This document shows, one piece after another, positions 46,399-55,900 of a DNA stretch of 64,000 bases; within the stretch, counting starts at the first letter, position 1; every line of letters starts with the position of its first letter. The stretch comes from Clostridium sp. E02. GTDB lineage: Bacteria; Bacillota; Clostridia; Lachnospirales; Lachnospiraceae. The notes under the pieces were generated by a model. The model was not told the DNA's origin, made no database searches, and saw nothing but the letters and a program-made list of their open reading frames with translations. The DNA lies in assembly GCF_003833015.1 (NCBI RefSeq), contig NZ_RJLQ01000022.1, positions 1 through 64,000 on the forward strand, read 5' to 3'. Both the position numbers and the translations under genes were made by a program.

Positions 46399-48387
46399 AT
46401 GAGCTGGGAAGAGAAAAAAAGAAATATAATTTTTATCTTGACAACTATTTTGATGACCGCTTATTTGGGATGGCGGATCTTTTTCACCCTGCCGATTCAT
46501 GAGGGCGGATGGAATTTGCTATTTGGAATCCTTTTGATAACGGCAGAGATTGTGACTGTATTTACAACGTTTGAATTGTTTTTTCAGAAAATGAGGATGA
46601 ATCGATTTCATTTAGAGTGTCCTGCGATTCCAAATGAAGCTTATCCCGATGTGGATGTCTTGATTGCGACACATAATGAGTCAGCAGAGCTTTTATATAA
46701 AACAGTAAATGCCTGTACGTTTCTAGATTATCCAGATAAAAGTAAGGTTCATATCTATCTATGCGATGATGGAAACAGAGAAGAAATTGCAAAACTTGCC
46801 AAAGATTTTGAAGTGGGTTATCTTGGATTATTGGAGAATAAACATGCGAAGTCTGGCAATCTAAACAATGCGTTAGAAAAGACGAATTCGCCGCTTATTG
46901 CGACATTTGATGCGGATATGATACCTCAGCGATCATTTCTTATGAAAACAGTTCCTTATTTTCTTTTATCTGAATTTAAAAAAGAAAGTGGTGTATGGAG
47001 GCTTAAGAAGGAAGAGGAACAACAAGAGCAATTCCGCCTTGGACTGGTGCAGACCCCTCAGAGTTTCTACAATCCAGATTTGTTTCAGTTTAATTTGTAT
47101 GCAGAAAACAATATTCCCAATGAACAGGATTTTTTTTCCAAGGAAGTTAATATTATGAGAAATGCTTCCAATGCGGTTGCGTATACCGGAAGTAATACTG
47201 TGATTTTAAGAAAAGCGTTAACAGACATTGGAGGGTTTCCTTTAAAGACCATTACGGAAGATTTTGAGACAAGTATAAGGATACAGAAAGCTGGTTACAT
47301 TACCTATGCAACAGATGAAATCTTGTCGGCGGGTTTAACAACTACGACTGTGAAAAGTATGCTTAAGCAACGGGTTCGTTGGGCAAGTGGGGTGATTCAG
47401 AGTCTTCAAAATACCAATGCTATTTTTTCTAAAAAACTTTCCATACTTGCAAGAATCACGTATTTAAATAGCTTTTTATACTGGTGGTCCTTTTTTAATC
47501 GGCTGATTTTTGTTCTTGCTCCTATACTGTTTGCATTGTTTGATTTTAAAATTGTAAACAGTGATTTCTGGGATGTGATTGTGTTCTGGCTGCCAGCATA
47601 TTTTTTATACAGCATATCGATGCGGTATTTATCTAGCAACATACGGAACCAAAGATGGAGTCAGGTTATTGATACAATTTTTATGCCTTATATGATTGTA
47701 CCTGTATTGCTTGAGACATTTCACATTCACCAGAGAACGTTTCGGGTTACGAATAAGAAAAAAGAAGGAAATGGACATAAATTCAAAGATTTGCTCTATG
47801 CAATTCCTCATCTTGCCTTATTGTTACTTTCTGTTATAGCAATGATCCGATTTGTGGATAATAAATATGGATGGGCCTTATTCTATAGCAGCATTATATT
47901 CTTTTGGCTGGCCTATAACATGGTCGCTTTGTGCTATGCAGTCTTTTTTATGCTTGGCCGCCCTGCTTTTCGCAGAAGCGAAAGGATACGAGCAAGGGAA
48001 AGGATTCAAATGAAGTGGGAAGAAGGCTCTTATGTTGCAGAGACAGTGGATTTGTCAGAAACAGGAATCGCTTTTTTTATGGATGAGTCGATATGTTTTC
48101 CGAAAGATCATCCCATTCATTTTACAATCACAACCCCGAATTATGAGGCAGAACTGCAAGGGAAAATTATTCATAAACGGGAGCAGTCTGGGGGCTGGCA
48201 GTATTCTGCAGAGGTTGAGGGAGTAAAAGACAAGCGTCAATATATGCAGATTATTTATGACAGAACGCATACACTTCCAAAGCAGATGGATTTATGGATT
48301 ACGGCTTATGATGATTTACTTAGAAACATAAAGAAACGGATTCAACGCAGTCAGGTTATTATGAAGTTTCAAAAACAAGGGGGGTAA
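46399..48387 (+). CDS. cellulose-synthase-like family 2 glycosyltransferase with PilZ domain
   Basis: This membrane glycosyltransferase would polymerise a beta-linked exopolysaccharide and pass it across the membrane. Two N-terminal TM helices precede the GT-A domain with IATHNES, CDDGN, FDADM, the catalytic TEDFETS and QRVRW. About four or five further TM helices follow. A C-terminal PilZ domain (about residues 540-640) has RIRAR and DLSETG, the cyclic-di-GMP binding motifs. It differs from BcsA in having no adjacent BcsB-type partner; the next gene, three bases downstream, is a large membrane protein. The GGAGGAG site is strong. Confidence 0.9.
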   Translation: MSWEEKKRNIIFILTTILMTAYLGWRIFFTLPIHEGGWNLLFGILLITAEIVTVFTTFELFFQKMRMNRFHLECPAIPNEAYPDVDVLIATHNESAELLYKTVNACTFLDYPDKSKVHIYLCDDGNREEIAKLAKDFEVGYLGLLENKHAKSGNLNNALEKTNSPLIATFDADMIPQRSFLMKTVPYFLLSEFKKESGVWRLKKEEEQQEQFRLGLVQTPQSFYNPDLFQFNLYAENNIPNEQDFFSKEVNIMRNASNAVAYTGSNTVILRKALTDIGGFPLKTITEDFETSIRIQKAGYITYATDEILSAGLTTTTVKSMLKQRVRWASGVIQSLQNTNAIFSKKLSILARITYLNSFLYWWSFFNRLIFVLAPILFALFDFKIVNSDFWDVIVFWLPAYFLYSISMRYLSSNIRNQRWSQVIDTIFMPYMIVPVLLETFHIHQRTFRVTNKKKEGNGHKFKDLLYAIPHLALLLLSVIAMIRFVDNKYGWALFYSSIIFFWLAYNMVALCYAVFFMLGRPAFRRSERIRARERIQMKWEEGSYVAETVDLSETGIAFFMDESICFPKDHPIHFTITTPNYEAELQGKIIHKREQSGGWQYSAEVEGVKDKRQYMQIIYDRTHTLPKQMDLWITAYDDLLRNIKKRIQRSQVIMKFQKQGG

Positions 48388-48389
48388 CA

Positions 48390-50258
48390 ATGCACACGAT
48401 GATACAGGCAGCCCGAATACTATTGCTTATTTGCTCGTTATCCGGATATTTGGGAGTCGTATGGAAAAAAGGTAAGATTCAAACTGAATTTGTGCCCGTT
48501 TTTGTTTTTACGACAATTGCCTGTGTTGTGTATTTTTTTGGTCTGGCTGATATTTTATGGATTGGATCTTTGATCGTATTTTTGCTGGGACTGGTCTTCT
48601 TCTTCCTTTGGGTAGTCCTTCTATTTAAAAGAAAACTTGTTTTTTTCATTCAGGCTCCCTTGTTTCTGACTTTATTTGTAGTAGGGAGTCTGCCTTTTTT
48701 TTATCAACTTTTACACAGCACTCTGATTCATTACGATAATTTCTCCCATTGGGCGATCGTATTAAAACAGATCTTAAGCACCAATGCATTTCCAGATGCA
48801 GCCTCTGAACTCATTGACTTTAAAAATTATCCTCTTGGAACGACTTCTTTCCTATATTATGTCTGCCGTTTTGCCGGGGAGGATCAAGGGATTATGCTGG
48901 CTGGACAAGGGATCATGATTTTTTCGTGTTTTTATGCATTGTTTGGTATCATCAGGCAAAAACAGCGTTTTTTACTTTATGGTTTTCTTGCCGCAGGTCT
49001 TTTGGTACTTTCCATTTTTAATATTACCATTCGGATTAATAATCTTTTGGTTGATTTTCTACTTCCTATTGTTACGTTAGTTCTATTTGCAATCATCTAT
49101 CGTTGTAAAAATAAATTAAATCAGGCTTGTGTGGTTGTGGTTCCCATTGCTGGATTTTTAATGATAATTAAGAATACAGGAGTGATTTATGCTGGAATGG
49201 GGCTTATGTATCTGGTGTTTCAATGGATCAAAAACAGAGATAAAAATTTCTTGAAAAGGGGTCTTGCCGTTGGTCTCACCATAGCCGCTTCCCTCGTGCC
49301 TTTTCTCTTATGGAGTCACCACACAACGGTTAAATTCCGGGGAGTAGAAAATAAATTTGAAACTTCATTAAACCAGATTGCTTTAAGCGGCGGTGGGAAG
49401 AATTCAGATGAGATCAGGCAGATCTCAACCTTGTTTTTTCAGTCTGTGTTTGATATTCATAGTCGTCCATTTATGGGGATACTGGGATTTCACTTGGCAG
49501 TCTTAGCCGCCACTTTAATTGGAGGGGTCGTTTTAAAGAAAAAGTGGAATATATGGAAAGTGTTGATTGCTCTAGATGGGGTTTTGGTGATTTATTATCT
49601 TGGAATTTTAGCTCTTTATCTTTATTCTATGCCACTAGACGAAGCCATAAGGCTGGCTGGGTTTGATCGTTATGCTTCTAGTATTGTGATTTTGTTTGCG
49701 GGAGGACTTATCCTTTGTGGAACAGTAGATATTGAACATTCTTTTTACTATCAAGAGAATCAGATGCCGGCTTACCGTGCATTTAAATCGGTCGAAAGTA
49801 AAGGTTGGTATCAAAAGGGGGTAATTGTATGCCTTGCGGTTGCAGTTATCTTACTTTTGTCCGAATACAATGGAATGGATATTATTCGGAAAGGAACCCA
49901 GAACACATTGCCTTACAAGGTTTGCAAGATAACAGGGGATCGGTGGTATCGAAATGGGTTGGTAGATAAGAACCGGTATCTATTTTATGCCTCTGATGAA
50001 AATAGCCAGGTGACCAATTATTACCTGCAATACATTGGAAAATATATGCTTTATGCCTCCCAGGTAGACGGAATCTGTGCATTTTATGAGGATAATTTGA
50101 TTCATCTGTTACACAGGTATGAGTATCTCGTGATTGTAGAAAGCGATGTACAGGAAAAATATCTTCTTAAGAAACATTTCTCTGTAACAGGGGAAACTGG
50201 TGTCTACCAGATTCACATATCAGGGGATAAAGTCGCCTTAGAAAAAATAGATTTATAA
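48390..50258 (+). CDS. large polytopic membrane protein, possibly GT-C glycosyltransferase
   Basis: About 12 hydrophobic helices span residues 5-480, followed by a soluble C-terminal domain (about 485-622). The first large loop contains HYDNFSHWAIVLKQIL, with a His/Asp pair of the kind seen in GT-C lipid-linked sugar transferases. I cannot name the family. It is translationally linked to the PilZ glycosyltransferase, so it probably works in the same polysaccharide pathway, as an additional transferase or a surface anchor. Confidence 0.72.
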   Translation: MHTMIQAARILLLICSLSGYLGVVWKKGKIQTEFVPVFVFTTIACVVYFFGLADILWIGSLIVFLLGLVFFFLWVVLLFKRKLVFFIQAPLFLTLFVVGSLPFFYQLLHSTLIHYDNFSHWAIVLKQILSTNAFPDAASELIDFKNYPLGTTSFLYYVCRFAGEDQGIMLAGQGIMIFSCFYALFGIIRQKQRFLLYGFLAAGLLVLSIFNITIRINNLLVDFLLPIVTLVLFAIIYRCKNKLNQACVVVVPIAGFLMIIKNTGVIYAGMGLMYLVFQWIKNRDKNFLKRGLAVGLTIAASLVPFLLWSHHTTVKFRGVENKFETSLNQIALSGGGKNSDEIRQISTLFFQSVFDIHSRPFMGILGFHLAVLAATLIGGVVLKKKWNIWKVLIALDGVLVIYYLGILALYLYSMPLDEAIRLAGFDRYASSIVILFAGGLILCGTVDIEHSFYYQENQMPAYRAFKSVESKGWYQKGVIVCLAVAVILLLSEYNGMDIIRKGTQNTLPYKVCKITGDRWYRNGLVDKNRYLFYASDENSQVTNYYLQYIGKYMLYASQVDGICAFYEDNLIHLLHRYEYLVIVESDVQEKYLLKKHFSVTGETGVYQIHISGDKVALEKIDL

Positions 50259-50438
50259 CCAATATCTAGTCCATTATAAACGTTAATAGTCAAGATTTTA
50301 TCCATATTTGAGGAAGTATATATAAAATAATATAGAAAATTACCGCCAACTTTGATATAATAATAACAATAAAGACAAATTATTTGAAAGGAGATATAAG
50401 TACAAGGGGAGGCTTTGTATGCGTATAGGGTGGTGAAT

Positions 50439-51119
50439 ATGGAAAAGATACTTGTAATTGACGATGATGATGAGATTTTAAAGCTTATGAAAGCTTGTTT
50501 GAACAAACAGGGGTACTTGGTTTATACTATGGATAAAGCCTATCACCATTGCGTAGAAGATTTTAAGGGTTATGATATGATTTTACTTGATATTATGATG
50601 CCTGAAAAGGATGGGTATGAGGTGTTATCAGAGATCAGAGAGAAGGTTTCCTGCCCCATTATCTTTTTATCTGCACTCTCAAAAGAACATGAAAAAATCA
50701 AAGGGCTTCTAGCGGGTGCCGATGATTATATTGCAAAACCATTTAGTTTAGATGAATTAACAGCAAGGGTAAAGGCTCATCTGCGAAGAGAGAAAAGGGC
50801 TGCCGCACCGAAAACATTGGACGTGGATGGGGTGACCTTTTACTTAGAATCTAGAGAAATATATGTGAATGGGAAAAACATTCCTTTAACCAACTACGAA
50901 TATAGAATCTGTGAACTTCTGGCGCAAAACAGAAATCGTGTATTTACCAAGGAAGAGTTATACAACCGGATTTATGAAGAGAACAGTGAGTCGGATGCGC
51001 AGATTCGAACCATTACAGAGTTCATTTATCAAGTGCGAAAGAAATTTTCAATACATAAGATAGAACCAATCAAGACAATCTGGGGGGTAGGTTACAAATG
51101 GGTAAACCAACAACCATAA
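50439..51119 (+). CDS. lanR: OmpR-family response regulator of the lantibiotic cluster
   Basis: The receiver domain has DDDDE, phospho-acceptor Asp in LLDIMMPEKDG, the Ser/Thr of FLSALS and the Lys of IAKPFSLDEL. A C-terminal winged-helix (Trans_reg_C) follows (about 130-225) with ENSESDAQIRTITEFIYQVRKK. By position, next to a kinase and the precursor, it is the LanR/NisR equivalent that would activate the lanA promoter. Start: the ATG of MEKILVIDDD follows GGGTGGTG; an upstream TTG is weaker. It overlaps the kinase gene by 22 bases. Confidence 0.9.
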   Translation: MEKILVIDDDDEILKLMKACLNKQGYLVYTMDKAYHHCVEDFKGYDMILLDIMMPEKDGYEVLSEIREKVSCPIIFLSALSKEHEKIKGLLAGADDYIAKPFSLDELTARVKAHLRREKRAAAPKTLDVDGVTFYLESREIYVNGKNIPLTNYEYRICELLAQNRNRVFTKEELYNRIYEENSESDAQIRTITEFIYQVRKKFSIHKIEPIKTIWGVGYKWVNQQP

Positions 51120-52453
51120 AACGTCAGATTACGGTATTCTTGGTTCGCACTGGGCTCAGTATGGCAGCAGTAATAGTGTTTTGGTTTATCGTAACACAGA
51201 TTCTTGCTGCCATTGGAGTTTTAATACCTCCCAATTATGCGGAAACTTATATTAAGTATAATACCAAAAATTTAATGAATGTCAATGAGATCTCGGAATC
51301 CATTCTTCCCCCTGGGGTATCCTTTGGTGTGTATTCGTATGAGAATCGGTATCTGTATGGGAATATGGAGAAAGAAGAGAGAGAACTAGCTTCCACAGTG
51401 GTTACAAAACGGTATTCCAATCTAATGGGTGACAATATGTACTATCTGATCAATCGGGAGCAAGATATGTGCGTCATTAAATATGGATATAAACCGATCT
51501 TACTCTTCGGAAAGTTTGAGTTTTTCCATTATAACCTGCTTTCCATGGGATTTATTTTATCCTTTTGTACCATTTCTTATCTATATGAATTAAACCGAAT
51601 GACAAAACAATGGTTTTATTGTTTTCATTCTATTGAGAATCTGACTGAAACGATTCGCAATAAAGAACTAGAACTTACGTGTGCCAAAACAAATATCAAA
51701 GAGTTCGATCAGGTGATTCATTCCATGCAAGACATGTCAAGATGCCTAAAGGATTCCCTCCAGAATCAATGGACTATGGAGCAGACCAGAAATCAACAGA
51801 TTGCATCTCTTGCCCATGATGTGAAAATTCCATTGACCATTATCAAAGGGAATGCAGAGCTATTAAAACTTGCAGATACGGAAAAGGAAAGACAGGAATA
51901 TACCCAAAGTATATTGATGGGAGAGAGCCGGATTGAACACTATATAGAACATATTTTAAAACTCAGCCGTCTGGACCAATTATCTAAATTTAATAAAAAA
52001 GAAGTCAGTGCGGGTGGATGGTTCTGTTCCCTTGTCCGAGATGCAAAAGGACTTGCAAAAGTCTATGATTTGAACATAGAATATTCATCTCCAGAAACAG
52101 AGTTTAATTTATATATGGATCCGGCCTTTCTTACAAGCGCTATGTTAAATATTATTATGAATGCTTGCGAGCATTCTCCAGAAAAAAGCTCTGTTTTTCT
52201 AGATGGAAAAGTGGATGGGGAATTTGTGTTAAAAATAAGAGACAGTGGACCTGGGTTTTCCGAGGAAGCTAGAAAAAATGCGACAACCTTGTTTTATATG
52301 GAGGATAAAAGCAGAGGGAACTGGAATCACTATGGAATTGGTATGACAATGGCAAATCAGATCATTGCCGCTCACAGGGGAACTTTGACAATTTTCAATA
52401 CCAGGGACTCTCATGGGTGTGTGACAGTAAGACTACCTATCAGTATAGGATAA
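51098..52453 (+). CDS. lanK: sensor histidine kinase of the lantibiotic cluster
   Basis: Two TM helices (about 13-45 and 148-168) flank a ~100-residue extracytoplasmic domain. The DHp domain has the phospho-histidine in SLAHDVKIPLTIIKG, and the catalytic domain has the N box NIIMNACEHS, G1 DSGPGFS and G2 HYGIGMTMA. The two-TM layout with a mid-sized sensor domain is that of NisK/SpaK, which sense the mature lantibiotic; sensing here is inference. The overlapping start implies coupled translation with lanR. Confidence 0.88.
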   Translation: MGKPTTIKRQITVFLVRTGLSMAAVIVFWFIVTQILAAIGVLIPPNYAETYIKYNTKNLMNVNEISESILPPGVSFGVYSYENRYLYGNMEKEERELASTVVTKRYSNLMGDNMYYLINREQDMCVIKYGYKPILLFGKFEFFHYNLLSMGFILSFCTISYLYELNRMTKQWFYCFHSIENLTETIRNKELELTCAKTNIKEFDQVIHSMQDMSRCLKDSLQNQWTMEQTRNQQIASLAHDVKIPLTIIKGNAELLKLADTEKERQEYTQSILMGESRIEHYIEHILKLSRLDQLSKFNKKEVSAGGWFCSLVRDAKGLAKVYDLNIEYSSPETEFNLYMDPAFLTSAMLNIIMNACEHSPEKSSVFLDGKVDGEFVLKIRDSGPGFSEEARKNATTLFYMEDKSRGNWNHYGIGMTMANQIIAAHRGTLTIFNTRDSHGCVTVRLPISIG

Positions 52454-52495
52454 ATAAAAACGTATAATAAGATGAAATAAATGGAAAATTATAGA

Positions 52496-52509
52496 AACAA
52501 TTAACAATT
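52496..52509 (+). repeat. tandem AACAATT repeat upstream of lanA
   Basis: Two adjoining copies of AACAATT lie about 120 bases upstream of the precursor start and just before the presumed promoter. They may be part of the LanR binding region, but no consensus can be proven from one site. Confidence 0.4.
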
Positions 52510-52522
52510 CATTGATAGTTCG

Positions 52523-52552
52523 CTGACAAATAGCTTGTACACTAAATATAGC
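52523..52552 (+). promoter_or_regulatory. candidate lanA promoter
   Basis: CTGACA at 52523-52528 and TATAGC at 52547-52552 are 18 bases apart. This is a weak match, as expected for a promoter that needs an activator. It lies about 75 bases upstream of the precursor. Confidence 0.4.
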
Positions 52553-52626
52553 GATTAGCGAACCGGTTTTTTTATCCAACCAGCTGGCTTTTCTGATCCA
52601 TAATTTTCAAGAAGGGGGTGTGAATT

Positions 52627-52800
52627 ATGGCAAAGTTTGATGATTTCGATTTGGACTTAAAAGCTACAAGCACAAAGAGTGGTGGAATATCACCAATGGT
52701 TACAAGTGTAAGTCTTTGTACGCCAGGCTGCATTACTGGAGTCATAATGACCTGTACGATCAAGACGGCTACTTGCGGCTGCCACGTCGCTGGAAAGTAA
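52627..52800 (+). CDS. lanA: nisin-like class I lantibiotic precursor peptide
   Basis: A 57-residue precursor with a leader of about 24 residues carrying the FDLDL box (residues 7-11), which LanB and LanC recognise in nisin-type peptides. The 33-residue core begins VTSVSLCTPGC and ends KTATCGCHVAGK. Its cysteines at core positions 7, 11, 19, 26 and 28, and the Ser/Thr at 3, 8, 13, 23 and 25, align exactly with the ring pattern of nisin, so five (methyl)lanthionine rings A-E are predicted. Rings A and B, which bind lipid II pyrophosphate, are conserved. Differences: Ile12 for Lys, hinge TIK for NMK, a shortened tail, and Met instead of Arg before the expected cleavage. The AGGGGGTG site sits nine bases before the ATG. 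Confidence 0.95.
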   Translation: MAKFDDFDLDLKATSTKSGGISPMVTSVSLCTPGCITGVIMTCTIKTATCGCHVAGK

Positions 52801-52857
52801 TTACAGATTGCTTTCACAAATTCCAAATGACCAGACGATACGCTCAATCTGGGGATG

Positions 52858-52900
52858 GATGGTATTGAGTTTTAACCCAATACCATCTATTTTATTATTT
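52858..52900 (+). terminator. attenuating terminator between lanA and lanB
   Basis: GATGGTATTG pairs with CAATACCATC across a 10-base loop, followed by a T-rich TATTTTATTATTT. Such partial terminators after the precursor gene are common in lantibiotic operons and give more precursor than enzyme mRNA. Confidence 0.8.
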
Positions 52901-52967
52901 CATGGAAAAAATAAAAGGATGCGTCTTACAGATTGATAGTTACGATAATTAAAAAGGGGCAATTGCG

Positions 52968-55900
52968 ATGAAAAACAATACATTTGAGACGATCGGTACC
53001 TATATGATACGGGTCCCTTATAAACAGGAAGAGCAGGTTGACTTAGGAGAAGAATCGGTTCTTAAATTCTGCAAGGATCCTGTTTTTCAAGAGCAAATAC
53101 TGATCGCCAGCCAGAATCTATATGAAACAATGATGACATTTCTTACGCATCCAGACGCACTTTCTGCAAAACAATCCCGTGATTTCCTATATTCCATTCG
53201 CAAATATATGATTCGCAGCGTTACCAGAACTACTCCATTTGGACTTTTTTCTGCTGTAGGGGTTGGGAAGGTTTTAGAGGAAGTTACTTTTAATCAGAAG
53301 TTGGGTCAAGTGATAAAATCGGTTCGACTGGATACGGAATGGATTTTTACGCTCATAGAAGAGTTAGAGAATACTTATCAGGATCAGATTCGATTTGTGA
53401 TCAATCCTGCCTGCGTGGCAAGGGGAAATAGAGCGTTTCTTCTGTATACCACAGATGGAAAAGAGGAAGAAATCAGCGTACGAATATCCCCCTTGTTTCT
53501 TCTTGTTCAAAAAACGTGTGATACATACCTTTCATTCAAAGAGATTATAAATCAGATACGTAACGCCCATCCGGATGCACCAGAGGAGAAGATGGTTACT
53601 TATTTAACGAAATTGATGAAAAAAGGGTATCTCATATCTGATTTACGGCCTCCAGTTCGCAATCAGTTCAATTCTTTGGATTATCTGATTGGTAAACTAT
53701 GGGAGTATAATAATACAGATTCCCTTGTTTCAAGCCTTGCTCTGGTTCGAACAAAGATCAAACAATATAGTATGGTGCCAATAGGGGAAGGAATTAAAAT
53801 TTATAAACAAATAGAGCAAACGATGAAAGGGTTACTGCCAGCGAAGTCTTATTTGCAGGTAGATCTTCATCTAAAAAAAGAGATTTCCTTGTTTGATCAG
53901 GAGGCGGTTCATCAGTTGGAAGAAGCAGTGGGTCTATTTGTGGCATTATGCAGAAAAGAATCTTCACAAAAAACGTATCTGGATGAATATCGCGACCGAT
54001 TCTTAGAACGATATGGGTATGAACGGGAGATTCCTATCTTAGAGTTACTGGATCCCATCAAAGGGATTGGTGCGCCAGATAGCTATGAACAACCACCCAA
54101 TGCCAGAAAACAAATATCCAGTACACGAACAAACACCCAAGGAGAGCTTTCTGCTTATTTCCTTCAAAAGTTCTTAGAAGCACAAAAAAACAACAGTGGC
54201 ATCCAATTAACAAAGGAGGAACTGGCTCCGTTTCTAAGCAAAGAATCTTTAAGCAGTCTGGATCCTTATTCTCTGGAACTATATTTATTTCCCAAAAAGC
54301 GAAATCATAAGTTGTGTTGGTATGTCAGTCCACTGGTTGGATCGGATCAGGCAGGGAAGACGTTTGGACGATTTGCAGGTGAAGGCAATGAATGTGAGAC
54401 TGTAATTCGAGGGATTTGTAAGGACATAGCGAAACGAAAAAAAGATTCCATTTTAACCTGCTCCTTTCAATATCTGCCTTCCAAGAAACGTTACGGCAAT
54501 GTAACCCGGGAAATAAACGATACAGATACAGAGATCTCGTTTTACACAACGCCATCTATGCCAAATCAACAGCTTGACCTAGATCAGGTGGTGGTTGGTA
54601 TTGATTTAAAGAATAATTTTTATCTGGTTGATTTGAGCAGTCAAAAGTTTTTGAAAGCATATTCCTTTCATATGTTTAACCCATTGCTTCAACCCAATGT
54701 ATTAAGACTTATAATGGATATTTCAAACGATCATACCGTTTCTTTTGGCTGCTTTCCATGGTTGGAAGTGTATCAGAAGTTTGATGATGTGCCAAGAATT
54801 TCTTACGAAAACTTTGTTCTATCTGGTGCCAGATGGAAACTGACCATGGAACGATTGAAACTGAAAAAGGAAGCGTCTCTCTCCGCGTTTACTCAGGCCT
54901 TTCAAAGCGTTCGAAAAACCTGTAATTTACCAGATGAAATATACATAAGTTATGAGGACAATCGACTTAAAATCCATCTGAATCAATCCGAAGATCTGCA
55001 GGTTCTCTACATGGAAATGAAGAAAAGTAAAACGGGATATTTAATATTGGAAGAGGTGGAGGAGGGGGAAAACTTACTTGTGGATGGGGAGGGACATTCC
55101 CACTGCTGCGAGGTGGTCGTGCCGTTTGTAAATCAAACCTTCGAATATCCAGAGGTAGACCGAGTTTCTCCCTATAGAAAGATAGAGGATTCAGATCGAT
55201 TGATTCTCCCCTATGATGGCTGGCTCTATATAAATCTTTATACCACAAGAAACAGGGAAGAAGAAATGATAGCCATAGAAATCCCGGAATTTTTTGAAAC
55301 AAAGGCATTGGCGGAAGAGGTAGCTTACTTTTTCATACGTTATCAGGATCCGGATGCTCATATCCGCCTACGGATTCGTGGGAAAAGAGACTGCCTAAAC
55401 AGACTGTCTCCAGATTTGTTTTTCTGGATTGATAAGCTTCTAGAAAATCAGCTAATTTCCCGGTTTTCTATGTTACCTTATGAAAGAGAGGTAGAACGGT
55501 ATGGTGGTTGCTCCTTAATTGGCAGGGCGGAAGACTTTTTTATCGTGGATAGTTTTGTGGTGTCCTCATTTCTTCAATCAATTCGAATGGGAACGACGGA
55601 ATCTTCATTGGAGGAGCTTTGTGTCCTCTCTCTTTTGTTTCTTGTGATTGATTGGTATGAGAACTATACGGATGCGATGGAATTTATGACAGACCGGTAT
55701 GAATCCAAAGAATGGAACCATGATTTTAAAAAAGAGAAAGATAAATACTTAAAAATCTGTGATATGGAACAGGACTTTGCCAGTCTTAAAACGGAAAAAA
55801 ACAGCAGCATGTTAAATCTTCTGAATCAGTATAGAAAACCGATTCGCGAACTGATATCATGTTACCATAAGTCAGAAGACACTACCAACACGTTGCCAGG

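Noticed and set aside
52572-52847. Open frame on the minus strand over lanA
   Set aside because: It is antisense to a clear precursor gene and has no convincing ribosome binding site.
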